Origin: Symbiodinium natans
Taxonomy: Eukaryota > Sar > Dinophyceae > Suessiales > Symbiodiniaceae
Direction of reading: 5' to 3'
Length of the DNA stretch: 64,000 bases
Assembly (NCBI GenBank): GCA_905221605.1
Contig: CAJNDS010002490.1
Span: forward strand, 534,501-598,500
The notes under the pieces are model-generated. The model was not told the DNA's origin, did no database searches, and worked only from the letters and a program-made list of their open reading frames with translations. Of this stretch, positions 58,601-64,000 are shown one piece after another (position 1 is the stretch's first letter; each line of letters begins with the position of its first letter). A program made the translations under genes and the position numbers.

Positions 58601-58701
58601 GACTTAATAAGTCTACTTAGTATCCCCTAGAAACCCTCTTACAATCCCCATAACCCACCTTACTGCCCCTACTTCCTTAGTCAAAAGGGCTTCCAAGTCA
58701 T
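58600..58701. repeat. Family L MITE, uninterrupted
   Basis: TGACTTAATAAGTCTACTTAG and TTAGTCAAAAGGGCTTCCAA with GTCA form the ends. TCCCCTAGAAACCC lies where the 38.1-kb copy continues before its array. Confidence 0.7.
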
Positions 58702-58783
58702 ATAGGGGTTGGAACACTTACTGACGGCATCCCCATATGGCCCCTGTAAAATTATGCTCTAAAAACCTCCAAAACCCTAAACC

Positions 58784-59640
58784 CTAAACCCTAAAAGCTC
58801 TATTCTCAGTATGACTATTGAAGCCCCTATATTCCGGGTGTTGTATCACGCGCGGAGCCGTAGGCCATGAGCTCTTTCCAGGTCGCAGCTGCCCTTTGCA
58901 AGGTCGCTGCCTCCGATCTGGCACAGATATCGGCGGCCTGATCAACAAGCGCACTCTGCTTGTCCGGGGCTGTGGTGCGATAGCGGCTGGCGGATCTGAG
59001 GATGAGCGCAAGGAGCTGGACGCACTCTGCGTTCCTGGCCTGGACGGGGTTTCCGCCTTCTCGTGCCTGTGTCCATCCATGGAGGCAAGCTGCTCGGGGA
59101 CACTGGCTGCCCCGCTAGAGGCGGAGGCATACACGGCACGGGCGGCTCCCGCGACACCTTGCATGCTGGCCAACCTGACAGTCTGCCAGGCGTCTGCTAC
59201 AGCGCGTCCGGCCTCACGCAATGCTTCATTGTGCGCGCTGAAAAAGAAGGCGAAGTCCCAGTCGTCCTTCACGCCATTGTCATGCTGCCAGGGGCTCACC
59301 CTTTCCGACTGCACCGCACGAAGCGCACCATCCGGGGATGGCATGGCTCAGGCCAACCAACCAGCCTGGTTGGCTGCGGCAGCACAGCCGCAAATCCCAA
59401 TCTATCCTCTCGGCCGCACGCCACAGACAGTGGCACCGAGAAAGAAAGGAGGGCCGCCCTGGCGCTCAGCCACTGTGGCAGCCAGTTTTGGCGCTTCGGC
59501 CAAAGGGCGGAAGAGAGAGGTGCGCAGAACAATGACATGTTGCCAAGCCCACCGAACCGAGACATGTAACAGGGTTTGGGGATTGGGGCTCTGGGGCTCA
59601 GAGTGCTTAGGGGCTTTCAGAGGTGTAGGGTCTCATGGCT
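58784..59640 (-). CDS. Unidentified GC-rich coding-like island
   Basis: The function is not recognised. This is the longest stretch of the window with long open frames on both strands that are not repeat translations. The minus frame 59344-58784 (186 codons from ATG) contains a plausible alanine-rich helix (EALREAGRAVADAWQTVRLA, about residues 39-58). The plus frame 58818-59642 (274 codons) is longer but cysteine-, serine- and alanine-rich and ends in a telomere-like translation. GC-rich sequence keeps several frames open, so the direction cannot be fixed. The last 20 or so residues of the minus frame come from spacer sequence. It could be an exon of a larger gene, a decayed copy, or chance. 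Confidence 0.3.
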
Positions 59641-59834
59641 GAGGGGTTGTTTTAGTGCTTCGGGGCTTTGCGCGGCTTACGGTCTCAGGGCTCAGAGCGT
59701 TGTTGGTTGGTTAGTATATAAACCCTAAGCCCTGAACCGCATTTATTTTGGTCAGGTAATGGTTTCCGGGGAATGTGTTGGCGTCTGGGGAGTGGGCGGG
59801 GTTGGGTCAGCACTGGGCTGGCTCTAGGGATTAA
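59641..59834. other. Unique spacer
   Basis: Nothing recognised. Confidence 0.4.
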
Positions 59835-60040
59835 ACCCCTATAAGCCCTAAACCCTAAACTCTAAATCCTAAACCCTAAGCCCTAAACCCTACACTCTAA
59901 ATCCTAAACCCGAGGCCCTAAACCCTAAACTCTAAATCCTAAACACTAAATCGTAAACCCTAAACCCTAAACCCTAAACCCTAAACCCTAAACCCTAAAC
60001 CCTAAACCCTAAACCCTAAACCCTAAACCCTAAACTCTCT
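59835..60040 (-). repeat. CCCTAAA array, left part decayed
   Basis: About twelve decayed units, with a repeated CCCTAAACTCTAAATCCTAAA module, are followed by about twelve perfect units. Confidence 0.93.
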
Positions 60041-60117
60041 CAAAGCTTCTTTTTCTGAAGCGGTCAGGGGGCTTTGAGGGATTTAACCCTCTGAAAGACC
60101 TGTAACCCCAACACTTG

Positions 60118-60185
60118 CAGGGTTTAGGGTTTAGGGTTTAGGGTTTAGGGTTTAGGGTTTAGGGTTTAGGGTTTAGGGTTTAGGG
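60118..60185 (+). repeat. TTTAGGG array
   Basis: About nine perfect units. Confidence 0.95.
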
Positions 60186-60218
60186 CTGCAGGCTCCAGAG
60201 CCGAAGACATGTGAGGAT

Positions 60219-60346
60219 CTACTTCGAGGTTCATGGGCACTTCCAACCGCAATTTTAACTCTACTTCTAAGCTCCCTAAGTCCCCGAAGTAGGTTAAGTG
60301 TAGAATCAGAATGGGGGATCAAGAAGTACCCATGAACCTCCAAGCA
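60219..60346. repeat. Family A MITE, variant interior
   Basis: CTACTTCGAGGTTCATGGGCA and TACCCATGAACCTCCAAGCA are the ends. CTACTTCTAAGCTCCCTAAG belongs to the sub-group seen at 10.1 and 56.2 kb. Confidence 0.82.
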
Positions 60347-60377
60347 TGAAGATTAGGGGGATGGAGGGGGGTTCGTA

Positions 60378-60438
60378 TCCCTAAACCCTAAACCCTAAAC
60401 CCTAAACCCTATAACCCTAAACCCTAAACCCTAAACCG
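60378..60438 (-). repeat. CCCTAAA array
   Basis: About eight units. Confidence 0.93.
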
Positions 60439-60526
60439 GGATTTGGATGCACCCCCCAAAACCTACAGCACTCGCGAGCTCCTGCGGCTCATCCTTGGCT
60501 GCGCCCTAAACTCGCTCTTTGCGACT

Positions 60527-60627
60527 TACTGGTTCATGGTACTACGGGGTTTAGGGTTTAGGGTTTAGGGTTTAGGGTTTAGGGTTTAGGGTTTAGGGTT
60601 TAGGGTTTAGGGTTTAGGGTTTAGGGC
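60527..60627. repeat. Family A left end followed by a TTTAGGG array
   Basis: TTACTGGTTCATGGTACTAC continues as GGGGTTTAGGG and about eleven units. Apart from the missing GGAG, the junction GGTTCATGGTACTACGGGGT is the same as at 21.27 kb. No A body follows. Confidence 0.88.
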
Positions 60628-60642
60628 TACCTCCTTGAGGTC

Positions 60643-60804
60643 CTACTTGAAGGTTCATGGTACTTACTAACCAATTATAACTGTACTTATAACCCTACTT
60701 TACTTATAATACCCCTAGAGGGCCTTATAGGGGTTATCCCAATTGTAAGTAGGGTTATAAGCCCAGTTATAATTGGTTAGTAAGTACCATGAACCTTCAA
60801 GTAG
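60643..60804. repeat. Family B MITE
   Basis: CTACTTGAAGGTTCATGGTAC and GTACCATGAACCTTCAAGTAG pair perfectly. Confidence 0.93.
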
Positions 60805-60806
60805 TA

Positions 60807-60908
60807 TTAGGGGGACCCTTGGGAATATAGACCCTCTGAATAAGGTCCCTGCTTAAGAGAGCCAGAAGAGGGTTAAGAAGGGGGTTCCCTTGTAAGGGTC
60901 CCCCTTAT
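60807..60908. repeat. Palindromic element T, single copy
   Basis: TTAGGGGGACCCTTGGGAA and TTCCCTTGTAAGGGTCCCCC are inverted ends. It abuts the preceding B element. Confidence 0.75.
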
Positions 60909-60925
60909 CCTACCTAGGAGACTTA

Positions 60926-61034
60926 CCCTAGGAGCCCAATACCCCTTAATTAAGGAATATAGCTTAAATCATACTAAGGATCCCTGTATAATTTAAGGTA
61001 GATTCCTTAATTAAGTGGTATTGGGCTCTCTGGG
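60926..61034. repeat. Family D MITE flanked by TA
   Basis: CCCTAGGAGCCCAATACCCC and GGTATTGGGCTCTCTGGG are the ends, with TA on both sides (60924-60925, 61035-61036). It differs from the 109-bp copy at 62858-62966 at only three positions. Confidence 0.95.
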
Positions 61035-61325
61035 TAGGACTTACAACCCCACACCCCCAAAACTCTCGACTCCACACCCAGAGTCCCAGGGTCCCACACC
61101 ACAAACCCTCGACCCGGCAAAAAAAAACACAACCGAAATGCCAAAAAAAAAAAAAAAACAGGAGAAACAACGCCGGAATCCGAAATCTCACCCTTCCACG
61201 ACAAAAACCCCGAAATACCCCGAAATACCCCCCCCCCCTCCAATTCCCACACCCCAAGAGCATATTTTTCAGCTGTGATGCCAACTCCTGGAGCTGGAAC
61301 TCGCGCTTGCCTGGAGCATCCCACA
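61035..61325. other. Unique spacer with A and C homopolymers
   Basis: An A16 run lies near 61143 and C9 near 61229. Frames of 87-120 codons on both strands are low complexity at one end and unsupported. Confidence 0.4.
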
Positions 61326-61443
61326 AGGAGGGGCCCCCTAGTTATAAGTAGAGTGATAAGAGCCCTAAATTGGACTATAAGGATCCTAAATGAGGTTTAG
61401 AAGTCCCTTAACTACAGTTTAGTATAGTAAGGGGGCCCCTCCT
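61326..61443. repeat. Palindromic element S, single copy
   Basis: AGGAGGGGCCCCCTAGTTATA and TAAGGGGGCCCCTCCT are inverted ends of about 16 bp, with a partly palindromic interior. Confidence 0.78.
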
Positions 61444-61999
61444 GGCAGGGCCTAACACCCTAAACTCAAAATCCCAATCCCGCTCCTTAGTCTTCCTCCG
61501 GTTCTTGGTTGAGGGCTCTCAAGGCTTGAGGGGTCACTAAAGGAGCATCAGTACCAATTTTCGGAATGGTCTACCTAGGGCTTGGCTTTTTGGGCTTAGG
61601 GTTGATGAAGTTGGGTGTGTGGGGCGTGTAGTGGGTCATTGGCGCCATGCTCTTCTCTCGCCTGCTGCTCGAGCTTTAAGATAGTGTACATCAAGCCGCG
61701 AGGAGATGAGCAACCGCCTCCCTAAATCCCTAAACCCTGAACCCTACGTGTTCTTTGCAGTTTCATCGCAATGTGTCGGGAAACAACATTGTTCCCCATG
61801 GTCTGAGAGTCTGTTGCTTCGAGTTTGATCCCTCCTGCATTTCTTTGACCATGACGCTTCTCCAGTTTCGAGCTGCCGTTTTGCAAGTTTTTGGTGCGGG
61901 CTGTCCCAACCCCTGAGTCTTACACCCTACGCTCCTAAACCCTACACCCTAGACCCAAAGCCCCTATTGAACCCCTAAACCCCACACCCTAAGCCCCAC
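61444..61999. other. Mostly unique region
   Basis: Nothing recognised until decayed CCCTAAA/CCCTACA units at 61920-61995. Confidence 0.4.
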
Positions 62000-62028
62000 C
62001 ACCCCCCCCCCCCCCCCCCCCCCCCCCC
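62000..62028 (+). repeat. Poly-C tract
   Basis: A run of about 28 C directly after ACCA. Confidence 0.93.
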
Positions 62029-62202
62029 AATAGCCCCAAGACCTCCCAGCCCAGAAATTGTAAAGTAGCTTAACACTCGAGAAGTAACATTGAGCCGAGA
62101 AAAGCATGACGTCGGAGTGATCTGCACAGTAGTAGACGGCATATTGAGTTTGGAAACCTTCGTGAGATTTGCAAGCGGAATCTCCTGGTCATTATGATTG
62201 TT
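62029..62202. other. Unique spacer
   Basis: Nothing recognised. Confidence 0.4.
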
Positions 62203-62372
62203 CCCAGAGAGCCCAATACTCCTTAATTAAGGAATATACCCTAAATGATAAAGGGATCCTGATTATGATTTAAGGACTATTCCTTAATTAAGGAATATAC
62301 CTTAAATGATAAAGGGATCCTGATTATGATTTAAGGACTCTTCCTTAATTAAGGGGTATTGGGCTCTTTGGG
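62203..62372. repeat. Family D MITE with internal tandem duplication
   Basis: CCCAGAGAGCCCAATACTCC and GGGGTATTGGGCTCTTTGGG are the ends. A unit of about 60 bp (TTAATTAAGGAATATACC through GGATCCTGATTATGATTTAA) occurs twice in tandem. Confidence 0.92.
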
Positions 62373-62422
62373 TTATTGTTTGCCAGGATCGATTCGGGTA
62401 CCAAGCCAAAGTTGTCGAACGA

Positions 62423-62457
62423 TTCAGGATTTCGGGTTTAGGGTTTAGGGTTTAGGG
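62423..62457 (+). repeat. Short TTTAGGG array
   Basis: About four units. Confidence 0.85.
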
Positions 62458-62533
62458 GGAACTTTTGAAGCCCTGCCGCCCACCCCATGACAAAGCTGGC
62501 ACCGCAGAGTAGAGAATCTTGTGAAGTGCATGT

Positions 62534-62677
62534 CTACTTGGAGGTTCACGGTACTTATTAACCAATTATGCCTGTACTTATGACTGTACTTATAACCATA
62601 TTGGGGCACTTAAGGGGCTTGCAAGTGGGTCTAAGTACAGTTGTAATTGGTTAATAAGTACCATGAACCTCCAAGTA
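62534..62677. repeat. Family A MITE, uninterrupted
   Basis: CTACTTGGAGGTTCACGGTAC and GTACCATGAACCTCCAAGTA are the ends. ACCAATTATGCCTGTACTTA and CAGTTGTAATTGGTTAATAA pair inside. This is one of the best A copies. Confidence 0.94.
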
Positions 62678-62837
62678 CTGAGTCTACTGTAAGTTTGTAC
62701 TGAAAGGGCTACGGTAGACAGTGCTGGGCACCCGGCCACACTCCTTCTGCAGCTTGCTCATTCGAAGTTCCATTTCGTTTCTGAACTGCTCTCGCATTTC
62801 CTGCGACAGCCGGATGACTCATCGGGAAGCAGCCCTT

Positions 62838-63093
62838 CTACTTGGAGGTTCATGGTACCCTAAGAGCCCAATACCCCTTAATTAAGGAATATAGCTTAAA
62901 TCATACTAAGGATCCCTTTATAATTTAAGGTATATTCCTTAATTAAGTGGTATTGGGCTCTCTGGGTACTTATTAACCCAACAATAAATGCACTTATAAC
63001 CCAGCTATGACCATGCTAGGGCACTTAAGGGGCCTATGAGTGGGTTATGAGTACAGATATAGCTGGGTTAGAAGTACCATGAGCCTCCAAGTA
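62838..63093. repeat. Family A MITE interrupted by family D
   Basis: CTACTTGGAGGTTCATGGTA is split by a D element, resumes at TACTTATTAACCCAACAATA, and ends GTACCATGAGCCTCCAAGTA. Confidence 0.95.
62858..62966. repeat. Family D MITE nested in family A, TA duplication
   Basis: CCCTAAGAGCCCAATACCCC and GGTATTGGGCTCTCTGGG are the ends. The host site GGTACTTATT of uninterrupted A copies becomes GGTA-element-TACTTATT, which shows a 2-bp TA target duplication directly. This fits Tc1/mariner-type (Stowaway-like) mobility. Confidence 0.96.
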
Positions 63094-63299
63094 CTCCGTG
63101 CTGCTGCCGACTCACGCTCTCCCTTCTAGCAGGACCATGCCCGCGACACGTGCATGCTGCGGAAGTTTTCCATGGGGAACTTTTGAGTTGAGAGCTTGTC
63201 GGAAAACCCGCAAAACCCCAGGTGAACCCTCAAGGTGGAACAAACCCTATAATTACAGCCCATAAACTCTAATGGCGCACCCTATAGCAACCCTCTACT
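63094..63299. other. Unique spacer
   Basis: Nothing recognised. Confidence 0.4.
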
Positions 63300-63408
63300 A
63301 GGATCTCCAGTAACTCCTTAAGAGTAAGGGTACTCTTCCTCTTGCAAGTCAGTTTTAATAAGGCACCCCCGAAACAAAAAGGGAATCAGGGTAGTACTGG
63401 GGGACCTG
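63300..63408. repeat. Family N/E-like MITE
   Basis: AGGATCTCCAGTAACTCC and GTAGTACTGGGGGACCT are the ends. AGGGTACTCTTCCTCTTGC and CCGAAACAAAAAGGGAATCA match N-type arms. Confidence 0.65.
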
Positions 63409-63550
63409 GAAAAAAACTTATAAGCCCTACAACGCCTAAACAACCCAAAGGAGCCCACCGCGACCCGCATGTAGGGGGCGTGTGTGGGTAGTTCTCCATA
63501 TTAGGGCCCCTTGTTGGGGTCCTATATAGAGCAAGGCGCCTAAAACAACG

Positions 63551-63551
<1 letters not shown>

Positions 63552-63597
<46 letters not shown>

Positions 63598-63604
63598 AAA
63601 AAAA
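63552..63604 (+). repeat. C36 followed by A17 tract
   Basis: The mirror arrangement of the T-run to G-run tracts elsewhere. The flanking sequence does not clearly show a family I element. Confidence 0.93.
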
Positions 63605-63619
63605 CAAAAAAAAGGGACC

Positions 63620-63870
63620 CTAATTCACACATAGTTTAGAGTGCGCATTGTGGGGTTTGGGGCTTAGGGTTTAGGGTATGTAGGGTGGGAATGGGTATTG
63701 TGGGGAGGGGACGGAAGTCGAGTTTACGGATGGGAGGTTTCTGTTGAGTTAGAACAGGTTTTGTGGGGCTTAGTTTACAGTTAGTATAGCATTAGAAAGG
63801 GTGTGTTGGTCACAAAGATCTGTCACAATCATTATGTCACACGGGAAGGGAATCCTTTTCATACTTTCTT
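63620..63870. other. Spacer with decayed TTTAGGG units
   Basis: GGGGTTTGGGGCTTAGGG at about 63650-63675. Otherwise unique. Confidence 0.5.
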
Positions 63871-64000
63871 TGGTAGCCCAGCAACCACATCATAAGAAGG
63901 GTACCGTTTTGGTATCGGTCACTTTTCCAAGGGATCGCAGACCCAGCCCACAAAAACCAAGAGCAAAAGCGTCTCACTCAGCTGCCCAGTCTCTTTCGTT
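63871..64000. repeat. Family M MITE, right side not recovered before window end
   Basis: TTGGTAGCCCAGCAACCACA and AAGGGTACCGTTTTGG, then CGGTCACTTTTCCAAGGGA, match the copies at 32.0 and 39.3 kb. Confidence 0.6.

Overview
This is a nuclear eukaryotic window with no confidently identifiable gene. It is made almost entirely of two interleaved classes of sequence. The first is on the order of one hundred interstitial tracts of the Arabidopsis-type telomeric heptamer, TTTAGGG/CCCTAAA, in both orientations and at many stages of decay. The second is a dense population of short, near-perfectly palindromic elements of roughly 80 to 250 bp that behave like miniature inverted-repeat transposable elements (MITEs). 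This telomere motif is found in land plants and in several algal and alveolate lineages, including dinoflagellates and chromerids. The sequence does not allow a choice: there is no dinoflagellate spliced leader, rRNA, tRNA or diagnostic protein. The arrays occur throughout and switch orientation repeatedly, so this is not a chromosome terminus.

I sorted the palindromic elements into provisional families named by their ends. A is TACTTGGAGGTTCATGGTAC. B is TACTTGAAGGTTCATGG. C is TTGGGATGTTCCCCCTTATA. D is CCCAGAGAGCCCAATACCCC, with TA target sites. E is TAGACCCAGGAGTAACC. F is AGGGTAGTTACATGGTCCC. G is CCCAAAGGATCCATGTACC. H is GTTTACGAACATAGGGGTAC. I is TTGCTTAAGAACCCCC. J is CTATACTCCCCTTAGAACC. 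K is CATGGGTTCCCCTACTACC. L is TGACTTAATAAGTCTACTT. M is TAGCCCAGCAACCATA. N is GGCTGCCCAGTAACC. O is CCCAAAGGCTCC. P is known only from shared interior sequence. R is GGAACCATGGGCCCTTA. S and T are single palindromes near 61 kb. The names are local labels, not database names.

Layout: 1-10 kb holds mixed arrays, A, C, D, F and G elements and one plausible coding remnant (7.5-8.3 kb, minus strand). 10-17 kb holds A, B, C and H elements, a duplicated R+B composite and an 800-bp inverted-repeat element with a GTAAGT minisatellite. 17-27 kb holds the longest arrays, AT, GA and G/C homopolymer tracts and several array-interrupted elements. 27-45 kb holds E, F, G, I, J, L, M, N and O elements and a long CA satellite lodged in an I element. 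45-58 kb holds arrays and A, C, D, F and K elements. 58-64 kb holds a GC-rich open region followed by a cluster of recent-looking B, T, D, S and A elements.

The most striking pattern is that telomeric arrays repeatedly sit inside palindromic elements, often near the centre or at one recurrent site in family A, and that elements are nested in one another. Uninterrupted copies in the same window act as empty-site controls for several cases. This suggests either telomerase-type healing of breaks in palindromes, or spread of telomere repeats as MITE cargo. Almost all short open frames are repeat translations (for example NPKPQTPNPKP or HTHTHT) and were not annotated as genes.
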